From the NCBI GenBank assembly GCA_020633075.1, contig JACKEI010000001.1, positions 1,488,001 to 1,552,000 on the forward strand: a stretch of DNA of 64,000 nt, written 5' to 3'. Positions within the stretch are counted from its first letter, which is position 1. Each line of letters starts with the position of its first letter. Positions 52,080-60,298 of this stretch are shown piece by piece. The notes beneath the pieces are model-generated. The model was given only the letters and a program-made list of their open reading frames with translations. It ran no database searches and was not told the origin of the DNA. Made by a program: the position numbers and the translations under genes. The stretch is from Sandaracinaceae bacterium. GTDB taxonomy: Bacteria; Myxococcota_A; Polyangia; Polyangiales; Houyiibacteriaceae.

Positions 52080-53051
52080 GTGGAACCGGAGGCACAGCAG
52101 CTCGACGAACGCGTTACACGCTGGTACGTGGGCCGCCCCTCCATGGGCCTCGAGCCGCTCGGCTCGAACCGGGCCGACCACGTCGCGCGCTACCGTCGGC
52201 AACAGTGGCGGTGGCTCGGCGCAGGCCTCGCAGCGTTTGTCCTCGGGTTCTTGGCGATGGGGGTGATCGTGTTGATCACCGGGCCGGTCGACCCCTTGCC
52301 CTGGCTTGTCTTGGGCGCGATGGGTTGGGGCGTCGCGTGCGCGGTCCGCTCACTCGTCCTGCTGAGCCGCGTGAGGGGCTTGGACCGCCACTCGCTGTGC
52401 GAGCGCTTCCACGGGCCTGGTCCAGAGACCCAGCCAAGCGCGAAGGTACAGCGCGCGCTCCGAAGTATCGGTGTGCGCCCAGGCAGCGTGGTCTCACTCT
52501 TCGTGCTCCCGGGCTCCGACCTGCTGCTCTATGTGGACGAGCGCCCAGTGCCCGTGAAGCGCATGTCCAGGGTCGCGCTGACGAGCGCGCTCGCGCCCCT
52601 TGAGGACCACGCCTACGGCGGCGAACGCAACTTGAACCCCATCGAAGAAGCGGAACTGAGGGCGCTATGGGTTCGGGGTTCCCGCCCGCGTCTACGGGAC
52701 ATCGTGGGCTTCTCCGGTCTGGCGACGCTAGTGCTCGGCTTCCCTGCTGTGTTGACTATCGGGGCGCCGCTGAGGCTCTACTTGCTCGCCTTCTTCGGGT
52801 GCTGGGGGCTCTCGGGCCTGCTCCTCTACGGCACCACCTCATTCGTGCTCGCGCGCCGCGCACGGCGCCGGCCCATGTCGGGCACGCTCCTCACCCGCAA
52901 CGGAAGCACCCTGCTGTTGGGGCAGGGCAAGCTCGTCTGGCAAGAGGGAGCCGTCCCCGGACCGGCGCGGCTCGCGCGCGGCGGCCTTCGGAACGCGTAC
53001 CTAGAACCCGACGTCCGCGCCCTGGTGGAAGTCCGCCCGGTCACGTTCTGA
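52080..53051 (+). CDS. Hypothetical membrane protein
   Basis: A protein of 323 aa that I do not recognise. Two pairs of hydrophobic helices are seen (about 43-90: WLGAGLAAFVLGFLAMGVIV and PWLVLGAMGWGVACAV; about 208-260: GFSGLATLVLGFPAVLTI and LYLLAFFGCWGLSGLLLYG). They are separated and followed by soluble, Arg-rich parts. Start is GTG 52080; TACGCT lies 6 nt before it and no Shine-Dalgarno is present. It is not obviously linked to its neighbours. The short gap after it holds the hipBA operator region. Confidence 0.7.
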   Translation: MEPEAQQLDERVTRWYVGRPSMGLEPLGSNRADHVARYRRQQWRWLGAGLAAFVLGFLAMGVIVLITGPVDPLPWLVLGAMGWGVACAVRSLVLLSRVRGLDRHSLCERFHGPGPETQPSAKVQRALRSIGVRPGSVVSLFVLPGSDLLLYVDERPVPVKRMSRVALTSALAPLEDHAYGGERNLNPIEEAELRALWVRGSRPRLRDIVGFSGLATLVLGFPAVLTIGAPLRLYLLAFFGCWGLSGLLLYGTTSFVLARRARRRPMSGTLLTRNGSTLLLGQGKLVWQEGAVPGPARLARGGLRNAYLEPDVRALVEVRPVTF

Positions 53052-53112
53052 GCGCTCTAACGACCGTCCCCCAGACTGGAATGTCGGTGCAGGTCGCGGG
53101 TATATAGCTTTT

Positions 53113-53175
53113 AGGTTATCCGGCTGCACACATAACCTTTACATGATATCGCGCGCTCGATAGTGTTTAGGTTAT
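53113..53175. promoter_or_regulatory. hipBA operator repeats
   Basis: AGGTTAT (53113-53119) and its inverse ATAACCT (53132-53138) form an inverted repeat with 12-bp spacing. A third AGGTTAT (53169-53175) overlaps the hipB start codon. The region is strikingly AT-rich for this genome. The arrangement fits cooperative autorepression by HipB. Confidence 0.65.
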
Positions 53176-53431
53176 GAGTGCCAGCCCAACCGTCATCCAG
53201 CGGTCAGCAGACATCAGCCGGGTCATCCGTGAGGCTCGGCTCGAGCAAGGGGTGACCCAACAGCTGCTCAGCACGCAGGCGGGCATCGCCAGTCCTGCCC
53301 TGTCCAACATCGAGCTGGCCAAGGTGGACCCACGCCTCGACAGCGTGCTGCGGCTGCTGAGCGTCCTCGGGCTGGAGCTGGTGGTGCAGCCCCGTCCGTC
53401 CACGCTGTCGCCGGGCGATGTCTGGAAGTAG
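53174..53431 (+). CDS. hipB: HipB-type antitoxin, XRE-family HTH
   Basis: An 85-aa protein with one HTH (IREARLEQGVTQQLLSTQAGIASPALSNIE). It ends in the short tail LGLELVVQPR typical of HipB. In known systems HipB binds the operator and neutralises HipA. The start at ATG 53174 overlaps the last operator repeat. It overlaps hipA by 14 bp. Confidence 0.92.
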   Translation: MSASPTVIQRSADISRVIREARLEQGVTQQLLSTQAGIASPALSNIELAKVDPRLDSVLRLLSVLGLELVVQPRPSTLSPGDVWK

Positions 53432-54764
53432 GCGCGCGGTGGCCGACACCCTCTACGCGAGCATCAACCAGGTCCCTGTCGGCGAGCTCCAGCGGGGTGC
53501 CGGGGGCGTGCTGCTCTTCACGTATGCGCCCACGTGGCTGGGTGACCCCCGCGCGACCCCCATCTCCCTCTCCATCCCGCTCGCGCGAGCCACCGCGTCG
53601 GGCCCCGCCGTGCAGCACTTCTTCGCGGGCTTGCTACCCGACCGCGACGACGTGCGCGCGCTGCTCCGGCGCACCTTGGGCGCCCGTAGCGAGCGTCCCT
53701 TCGACCTGCTGGCGGCCATGGGGCGGGACTGCGTGGGGGCCCTCGAGCTGAGCGAGCAGCCGCACCCTGAGCCTCCCGACCCTCGCCACCCTCGCCGCTT
53801 GGGGCAGCGCCTGAGCCGCGCGCAGGTCGCCAAGCGCATCCAGCAGCTGACTGACTTACCGCTCGGCATGGCGGAGAGCGACGCATTCCGCCTCTCGCTC
53901 GCCGGCGCGCAGAGCAAGACGGCGCTGCTGCTACACGAGCGGACCTGGTATGCCCCCGAGCCGCCCACTCCCACCACCCACATCCTCAAGCCGCAGATGG
54001 GCGCGCTGCAGGTTCCCCGCGGGCAGGTGGCCATGCACGACAGCGTGGAGAACGAGTGGCTCTGCCTGCGGGTGCTACGAGCGCTCGGGCTGCCCGTGGC
54101 GAACGCGACCATGGAGACGTTCCGCGACCAGCGAGTCCTCTCGGTAGAGCGCTTCGACCGTCGGGTGCAGGTCGGCCCGGGTGGCGTGCGGTTCGTGCGC
54201 TTTCCTCAAGAGGACTTCTGCCAGGCGCTGGGTCTGTCTCCCAGCGACAAGTACGAGAGCAACGGTGGCCCGGACATCGCGGCGTGCATGGAGCTGCTGG
54301 CACGCGTCAGCACGGACCGCGACCTGGACCAACGGGTCTTCTTCACGGCGCAGCTGGCAGGGCTGCTCCTGGCCGCACCGGACGGCCACGCCAAGAACTA
54401 CAGCCTCTTCCTGCTACCTGGCGGGCGCGCCTCGCTCACTCCGCTGTACGACGTCCTCTCGGCCTACCCCATGATGGCCCGCGGCGACTGGCCGCCTCAG
54501 CGCGTGGAGCTCGCGATGAGCTTCCGGGGCAAGCACAAGCACTACCGCTGGCGGGAAGTGCGTGTGGACCATGTTCGCGCGACCGCCGAACGCTGCCGGG
54601 TTCCGGGACACATCCTCGACGGCTGGCTGAACGCGCTGCTCGCGCGCGTGCCGCGCGCCGTCGCCGAGGTGCGCGCCGCGCTCCCCAAGGGTTTCCCCGT
54701 GGACGTGGCGGTGCCCATTCTCGACGGTGTGGAGCGCACGGCCGCGCGTTTGGGGCTTCCCTAG
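53418..54764 (+). CDS. hipA: HipA-type Ser/Thr kinase toxin
   Basis: A protein of 448 aa. The N-terminal HipA domain is followed by the kinase core. SLAGAQSKTALL (160-171) is the ATP-binding loop, SVERFDRR (242-249) is conserved, DGHAKN (322-327) is the catalytic loop and TPLYDV (Asp 345) binds metal. HipA of E. coli phosphorylates glutamyl-tRNA synthetase and stops growth, leading to persistence. The start at 53418 overlaps hipB by 14 bp; GTG 53439 is an alternative. Key residues are intact, so it is probably functional. Confidence 0.93.
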   Translation: MSGSRRAVADTLYASINQVPVGELQRGAGGVLLFTYAPTWLGDPRATPISLSIPLARATASGPAVQHFFAGLLPDRDDVRALLRRTLGARSERPFDLLAAMGRDCVGALELSEQPHPEPPDPRHPRRLGQRLSRAQVAKRIQQLTDLPLGMAESDAFRLSLAGAQSKTALLLHERTWYAPEPPTPTTHILKPQMGALQVPRGQVAMHDSVENEWLCLRVLRALGLPVANATMETFRDQRVLSVERFDRRVQVGPGGVRFVRFPQEDFCQALGLSPSDKYESNGGPDIAACMELLARVSTDRDLDQRVFFTAQLAGLLLAAPDGHAKNYSLFLLPGGRASLTPLYDVLSAYPMMARGDWPPQRVELAMSFRGKHKHYRWREVRVDHVRATAERCRVPGHILDGWLNALLARVPRAVAEVRAALPKGFPVDVAVPILDGVERTAARLGLP

Positions 54765-54794
54765 CCCGCGCCCGGCTGCTACCTCCGTCGCATC

Positions 54795-55652
54795 ATGTCG
54801 GACCAAGCACAGATCATCGACGGCAAGGCTCTCTCCAAGGTGGTACGCGAGGAGGTCAAGGCTCGCGCCGAGGCGTTCCTCGCGCAGCATGGCCGGCAGC
54901 CCGGGCTGCACGTGGTCTTGGTGGGCGAGGACCCGGCCAGCCAGGTCTACGTGCGCAACAAGGAGCGCGCGGCCGCGCAGTGCGGCATCGCCGGCGAAGT
55001 GCACCGCATGCCGGCGGACACCAGCATGGAGACCCTGCTGGCCAAGGTGGCGGAGCTCAACGCCGCCCCCGGGATCGACGGCATCCTGGTGCAGCTGCCA
55101 CTGCCCAAGCACCTGGACGACCAGACCGTGGTGGACGCCATCGACCCGGCGAAGGACGTGGACGGCCTGCACCCGGTGAACGCGGGCCTGCTGGTGGTTG
55201 GCCGCCCCGGCTTGCGCCCGTGTACGCCGAGCGGCTGTATGCGCATGCTCGCCAGCGTGGGCACGGAGCTCAAGGGCAAGCGCGCCATCGTGGTCGGGCG
55301 CAGCACGCTGGTGGGCAAGCCCATCGGCCTCATGCTGCTGGCCGAGCACGCCACCGTGACCATGGCGCACTCGCGCACCGTGGACCTGGCCGCCCGCGTC
55401 GCGGAGAGCGACATCGTCATCGCCGCCGTGGGCGTGCCCAAGCTCGTCAAGGGCGAGTGGATCAAGCCCGGCGCGGTGGTCATCGACGTGGGGATCAACC
55501 GCTTGGAAGACGGTAGCCTGGTGGGCGACGTGGACTACGAGGCCGCCCTGCCCCGCGCGAGCGCCATCACGCCCGTGCCCGGTGGCGTGGGCCCCATGAC
55601 CATCGCCATGCTGCTCAGCAACACCGTGGACGCCGCCGAGCGGCGCGTATGA
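54795..55652 (+). CDS. folD: Bifunctional methylene-THF dehydrogenase/methenyl-THF cyclohydrolase
   Basis: A protein of 285 aa, the normal length. It has VGEDPASQVYVRNKERAA with the catalytic Lys, DGILVQLPLPKHLD, the Rossmann part GKRAIVVGRSTLVGKPIGLML, and the closing motif PVPGGVGPMTIAMLL. It interconverts methylene-, methenyl- and 10-formyl-THF, the pathway also fed by Fhs (1379). It overlaps the amidohydrolase gene by 4 bp. TACCTC ends 9 nt before ATG 54795. Confidence 0.97.
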   Translation: MSDQAQIIDGKALSKVVREEVKARAEAFLAQHGRQPGLHVVLVGEDPASQVYVRNKERAAAQCGIAGEVHRMPADTSMETLLAKVAELNAAPGIDGILVQLPLPKHLDDQTVVDAIDPAKDVDGLHPVNAGLLVVGRPGLRPCTPSGCMRMLASVGTELKGKRAIVVGRSTLVGKPIGLMLLAEHATVTMAHSRTVDLAARVAESDIVIAAVGVPKLVKGEWIKPGAVVIDVGINRLEDGSLVGDVDYEAALPRASAITPVPGGVGPMTIAMLLSNTVDAAERRV

Positions 55653-56515
55653 TCCTGGACTGCCACGCGCACTTCGACCCGCAGCTGCTGGACGTGCCCA
55701 CGGCGCTCCGCAAGATGGACGAGGTCGGGGTCGCCCGCGTGGCGCTGATCCCACCGCTGAACGGCCCCATCCCCGACACGCCGAAGCACCTGCTGGCGGT
55801 CATGCGCCACCTCATGAACGGTCGTGGGCGGCCGCTCGCCGAGCGCATCCACCGGCACGCCATGGTGGATGGCGGGTTCAAGCTCGGGAAGCTGGCCTTC
55901 CCCATCTTCCCGCTGCCTGACAACGAGCCCGTGGCCGAGGTCCTGCGCGCGCACCCCACACGCTTCCTGGGCTGGGTCTTCCTGAACCCGGCGGTGGACC
56001 CGACGCCCCTGGACACCCTCGAGCGCTACCGCACCGTGCCCGGGATGGTTGGCGTCAAGCTGCACCCCCACTGGCACGACTACCGCACGGAGGTCCTCGG
56101 GCCCGTGCTGGCCCGCTGCCAAGAGCTGGGTCTGCCCGTGCTCATTCACCTCGGCTTTGGCGAGCGCGGCGACTTCCGGGCCATCTGCCGTGACTATCCA
56201 CGCTTGAACGTGATCAGCGCCCACGCCGGCTTCCCCTTCTACAAGGACCTGTGGCGCTTCCGCGACGAGTGCCCGAACCTGCACGTGGACCTGTCGAGCC
56301 CGTACATCGACGAGCGGTTGGCACGGGCCACCGTGGCGGCCATGGGCGCGGAGCGCTGCCTCTACGGCACGGACGCCCCCTACGGGTTCCACGCGGAAGA
56401 CAGCAGCTACGACTACGGGGAGATCCTCGGCTGGGTGGCCCGCATGCCGCTCAGCGAGGTGGAGCGCGACGCCGTGCTGATGCAAAACGCCGCGCGTTTG
56501 CTCCGGCTCGAGTGA
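55649..56515 (+). CDS. Amidohydrolase-family TIM-barrel hydrolase
   Basis: A protein of 288 aa of the amidohydrolase 2 (ACMSD-like) family. Visible metal-ligand motifs are DCHAHFDP near the start, GVKLHPHWHDY, LIHLGFG, ISAHAGFPFY and YGTDAPYG with the catalytic Asp. Such enzymes decarboxylate or hydrolyse small molecules. Its start overlaps folD by 4 bp, so it is cotranscribed, but a folate-related role is only a guess from position. Confidence 0.88.
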   Translation: MILDCHAHFDPQLLDVPTALRKMDEVGVARVALIPPLNGPIPDTPKHLLAVMRHLMNGRGRPLAERIHRHAMVDGGFKLGKLAFPIFPLPDNEPVAEVLRAHPTRFLGWVFLNPAVDPTPLDTLERYRTVPGMVGVKLHPHWHDYRTEVLGPVLARCQELGLPVLIHLGFGERGDFRAICRDYPRLNVISAHAGFPFYKDLWRFRDECPNLHVDLSSPYIDERLARATVAAMGAERCLYGTDAPYGFHAEDSSYDYGEILGWVARMPLSEVERDAVLMQNAARLLRLE

Positions 56516-56599
56516 CCATCCACGGGCAGCGATGCTGCTGTGGTGGGAATATTTCTGCGGACTTGTATCCAGGCTCCCGCTAGGCCGTAAACCCGTACA

Positions 56600-56615
56600 G
56601 CGGAGTGCACTCCGC
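56600..56615. promoter_or_regulatory. 16-bp perfect palindrome before the Cys-rich gene
   Basis: GCGGAGTGCACTCCGC is fully self-complementary and ends 39 bp before the ATG at 56655 in a 139-bp gap. No loop is possible, so it is better suited as a dimeric-regulator site than a hairpin. Confidence 0.5.
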
Positions 56616-56654
56616 GTGTCGAAGTTGCCGCCACCACGGAAAGTCCCCCCGCAT

Positions 56655-59600
56655 ATGAAATGGCTCATCGGTTCGCTCGCTGTGATGTTGACCCTGGGGG
56701 CGACAGACGCCCAGGCACAGACGTTCCCCGCAGATGGCGCGTACGTGCCATTTCTCTGTGGTCTCCCAGCGATGATCAGCACGGACCCACGGACGGATGA
56801 GTCAATTGGTGCGATCAACCTGGTGGGAGACGCGAACAACTATGCGTTTGGCTGGCACGTGGACGCGGCAGGGTCCTTTGCGTACTTCCGCATGCGGCTC
56901 GAGGCTGACCCGCGTTTTCCGGCCGGCGACTTTCGGCAGTTCGCGTGGTCCTTCGCCATCGACACGGACGGCAACACCGCGACCGTAGAGCGCCGTGTCG
57001 TGCTCGACGGCGTGGCGGAGATCATTCGTATCGTGAACGGCGCGGGCGTCCAGGTGGGCGCGAACACGTACAGCCCGGCGATGAACGCGCGGGTCACCAA
57101 CGCCGGGACGAGCATCGGTGGCGGCACCGACGTGTTCCTGACGTTCGCCCTGCCCTTCAACGACCTCGTGGCCGCGGGCATCACCGGTACGATCCGCGTG
57201 TGGGCTGGGTCGTCGACCAACTCGACGGGCTTCACCAAGGACGCGGCCTGCGCGAACAACGTCACCGACACCACGGTCATCGTGGTGCCGCCGACGCCGA
57301 CCTGCGGCAACACGGCCATGGGCGCCATCGACCAGGGCTGCACCGCGGCGCGTCCGGTGTGTGACTTCGGCTCGGGCGCGCCGACCTGCCAGGTGTGTGA
57401 GGACAACACCGTGGGTGGCCGCGACTTCTCCTGCCCCGCCACGGCGGCGGGCGGCGCGTGCGTCACGTCATCTCCGTGGGCACCGCCCTTCTGCGCGGCG
57501 TGCACGGTGAACGCGGACTGCTTGGTGGGTACCTGCAACACGGCGACTCACATGTGCGTGATCATGTGTATGAATGACACCGTGGGCGGCATCGACACCG
57601 GCTGCAGCGCCATGGCGCCCGCTTGTGAGGAGCTTGGTGGTGGTCTGGGCAACTGCCTGGCCTGTGAAGACAACACGAACATGGGCAACGACAACGGCTG
57701 CGCGAGCGGCGCGCCAGCGTGCTCAGAGACGGGACCGGCACCCGTCTGCGCCGTCTGCACCGACGACGGCGATGGCGTGGTGGACCACGGCTGCGACACG
57801 ACCAATCCGGCGTGCTCCCCGAACGGCATCGCGGGGCCGACCTGCCTCGAGTGCACGGCAGACAGCGACTGCAGCTCGGGTGTGTGCAGCGGGAACGTCT
57901 GCGTGGCGTGCGCAGATGACAGCGTCGCGGGTATGGACTCGGGCTGTCTTGCTGCAGCGCCCTTCTGCGACACCAGCACCGCTCCGGTCTGCGTGGAGTG
58001 TCTCACCAACGCGCACTGCCCCGGCGGGGCGTGCGACGCGGGCAGCTGTGTGCCGTGCCTCGACACCACCACGGCAGGTCCGGACGCCGGCTGCGGTGAC
58101 GTGGGCGACGCCGGGCCGGTGTGCTCGGGCTCGGGCAGCACCGCCACCTGCGTCCCCTGCGAGTCCGCGGGCAACTTCGGGTGCGGCGCGCTCACCCCGG
58201 TCTGCGACACGAGCGGCGTCACCCCCATCTGCGTGGCCTGCGTCTTGGATGGCGACTGCACGTCGGGCGTGTGCGAGAGCAACGTCTGCGTCGGCTGTCG
58301 TGACAACGGGCTCGGCGTGGACGACGGCTGTGGCGGCTCCCTGCCCGTGTGCGACACGACTGGGGCCCCCACCTGCACGGCGTGCGCCGACTCGGGCATG
58401 GGCACGGACGACGGCTGCTCCGCGGCCACGCCGAACTGCGACACGACCACCACCCCGGTGTGCGTGGAGTGCTTGAGCAGCGCCGACTGCGGCGCCGGCA
58501 TCTGCGTGGGCGGCATGTGCACGGCGGTGTGCACCGACACAGCGAGCGGTAGCGGCGTGGACATGGGCTGCACGGCGGGTAGCCCCGTGTGCGTCAGCGT
58601 CAACGCCGCATCGTTCTGCGTACCTTGTGACAACCAAGGCGACGGCGTGACCGACGACGGCTGCAGCGCCGCCACACCGGCCTGCACCATGGCGCGTTCG
58701 TGCGTCGAGTGCACCGCAGACGCGGACTGCAGCGGCGGCGTCTGCTCGGCCTCCAACACGTGCGTGACCTGCCTGGACACCACCACAGGCGGCACGGACG
58801 CAGGCTGCAACGTCGGCGCGCCCGTCTGCAACGTCTCCGCCGGCGGTCGCAGCTGCGTCCCCTGCGAGGACACGGGCAGCGGCACGGACTTCGGCTGCAG
58901 CATGAGCGCCCCCACCTGCATGGGCACGGGCGCGGCCCGGGTCTGCGTGGAGTGCGTGACCGACAGCGAGTGCCCCGGCACCTTCGTCTGCGACCAGACC
59001 TCCTTCACCTGCGGTCCGGAGTGCCAGAGCGACGCCGACTGCACCATGGAGGTCTGTGACATGGGCACCTGTGTTGGCTGCGTGGACGACCTGGACTGCG
59101 GTCCCGGCAACCGCTGCGTGGCCTCGACCTGCGAGCCCATCTGCACGAGCGACGCCCAGTGCAGCGCGCCCACCCCCGTGTGCGACGTGCCCAACACGAC
59201 CTGCGTCGAGTGCGTCATGACCAGCGACTGCGCGTCCGACCAGGTGTGCACCGCGTCGAACACCTGCGTCCAGGGGTGCGTGGACAACAGCCAGTGCAGC
59301 ACGCCGCTGCCCGTCTGTGACACGGCGGCAGGCAACTGCACGCAGTGCTTGGTGGGCGGCGACTGCCTGAGCGGCGTGTGCACCAGCAGCCAGGTCTGCG
59401 TGGAGTGCGAGGACGACGCGGACTGCACGGGCGGCGACGTCTGCGCGCCCAACAACACCTGCGTGGGCTGCGTCACCGACGGAGACTGCGGCGTGGGCGA
59501 GGTGTGCGGCATCCTGCTGCAGACCTGCATGCCCGGCTGCGTGACCGACGCCGACTGTGTGGACCCCCGCCTCCCCGTCTGCGACGGCAGCGGGACCTGC

Positions 59601-60152
59601 GTGGAGTGCACCACGGCGGCGGACTGCTCGAACGGTGAGCTCTGCAACAACAACGTGTGCGAGCCGCCTTGCACCAGCGACGCGGACTGCCCGGCAGCGC
59701 ACCCCGTGTGCAGCGACGCGTTCCTGTGCGTGGACTGCCGGACCGAGAGCGACTGCGACGCCAACGAGGTCTGCATGGCCGAGACCTGCGTCCCGAGCTG
59801 CGTCACCGACGCGGACTGCACGGAGCCCGCAGCGCCCGTCTGCAACACCACCGTCGGAGCCTGTGTGCTCTGCACGGCCACCAACGCCACGGCGTGCGCG
59901 ACCTCCAGCGCGGGCCAGCTGTGCGTGGACCTCGACACGACCCCGGCCTGCGGCTGCAGCGGCGACTCGGACTGCCCCGCAGGCAGCTCGTGTGGCAGCA
60001 ACAACCGCTGCATGGTCAACATCGCGGCGCCCACGGGCGGCATCAGCGGCGGTGCCTTGTGCACGGCCGGTGCCGGGTCGTCCTCGGGTCTCCCGGCAGC
60101 CATGGCGCTCCTCGCCCTGGTCGCCGTGGTGACGCGCCGCCGCCGCCGCTGA
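56655..60152 (+). CDS. Large Cys-rich secreted protein with MYXO-CTERM-like tail
   Basis: A protein of 1165 aa. It has a signal peptide (MKWLIGSLAVMLTLGATDAQA), then a roughly 190-residue beta-rich N-terminal domain (LVGDANNYAFGWHVDAAGSF). A very long chain of Cys/Asp repeats follows, with units such as CVECTADADCSGGVCSASNT and VTDADCTEPAAPVC. The C-terminus is a sorting-type tail: a Cys in GALCTAGAG, one hydrophobic helix (LPAAMALLALVAVV) and the Arg cluster TRRRRR, as in MYXO-CTERM proteins. Disulfide-rich surface or filament function is likely but not proven. Two hairpins follow the stop. ATG 56655 was chosen because the upstream frame has no signal. Confidence 0.85.
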   Translation: MKWLIGSLAVMLTLGATDAQAQTFPADGAYVPFLCGLPAMISTDPRTDESIGAINLVGDANNYAFGWHVDAAGSFAYFRMRLEADPRFPAGDFRQFAWSFAIDTDGNTATVERRVVLDGVAEIIRIVNGAGVQVGANTYSPAMNARVTNAGTSIGGGTDVFLTFALPFNDLVAAGITGTIRVWAGSSTNSTGFTKDAACANNVTDTTVIVVPPTPTCGNTAMGAIDQGCTAARPVCDFGSGAPTCQVCEDNTVGGRDFSCPATAAGGACVTSSPWAPPFCAACTVNADCLVGTCNTATHMCVIMCMNDTVGGIDTGCSAMAPACEELGGGLGNCLACEDNTNMGNDNGCASGAPACSETGPAPVCAVCTDDGDGVVDHGCDTTNPACSPNGIAGPTCLECTADSDCSSGVCSGNVCVACADDSVAGMDSGCLAAAPFCDTSTAPVCVECLTNAHCPGGACDAGSCVPCLDTTTAGPDAGCGDVGDAGPVCSGSGSTATCVPCESAGNFGCGALTPVCDTSGVTPICVACVLDGDCTSGVCESNVCVGCRDNGLGVDDGCGGSLPVCDTTGAPTCTACADSGMGTDDGCSAATPNCDTTTTPVCVECLSSADCGAGICVGGMCTAVCTDTASGSGVDMGCTAGSPVCVSVNAASFCVPCDNQGDGVTDDGCSAATPACTMARSCVECTADADCSGGVCSASNTCVTCLDTTTGGTDAGCNVGAPVCNVSAGGRSCVPCEDTGSGTDFGCSMSAPTCMGTGAARVCVECVTDSECPGTFVCDQTSFTCGPECQSDADCTMEVCDMGTCVGCVDDLDCGPGNRCVASTCEPICTSDAQCSAPTPVCDVPNTTCVECVMTSDCASDQVCTASNTCVQGCVDNSQCSTPLPVCDTAAGNCTQCLVGGDCLSGVCTSSQVCVECEDDADCTGGDVCAPNNTCVGCVTDGDCGVGEVCGILLQTCMPGCVTDADCVDPRLPVCDGSGTCVECTTAADCSNGELCNNNVCEPPCTSDADCPAAHPVCSDAFLCVDCRTESDCDANEVCMAETCVPSCVTDADCTEPAAPVCNTTVGACVLCTATNATACATSSAGQLCVDLDTTPACGCSGDSDCPAGSSCGSNNRCMVNIAAPTGGISGGALCTAGAGSSSGLPAAMALLALVAVVTRRRRR

Positions 60153-60158
60153 GCGGTC

Positions 60159-60233
60159 CCGCCCTGACCGGGCGGTGAAGACGAGCTCGCCCGCGCAGGC
60201 CCCACACCGGGCTCGCGCGGGCGACTTCGTTTC
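60159..60233 (+). terminator. Two hairpins after the Cys-rich gene, the second terminator-like
   Basis: CCGCCC-N5-GGGCGG (60159-60175) is followed by TCGCCCGCGC (60187-60196)/GCGCGGGCGA (60215-60224) with an inner GCCC/GGGC stem, then CTTCGTTTCC. The second is a strong stem with a weak U-tract. Both sit between this gene and ileS. Confidence 0.6.
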
Positions 60234-60298
60234 CGATGACCCTCTCAGCCGCGTCTGCGCCTTTGAAACCCGCTCCCGCGATGGTACACCGCGCCATC

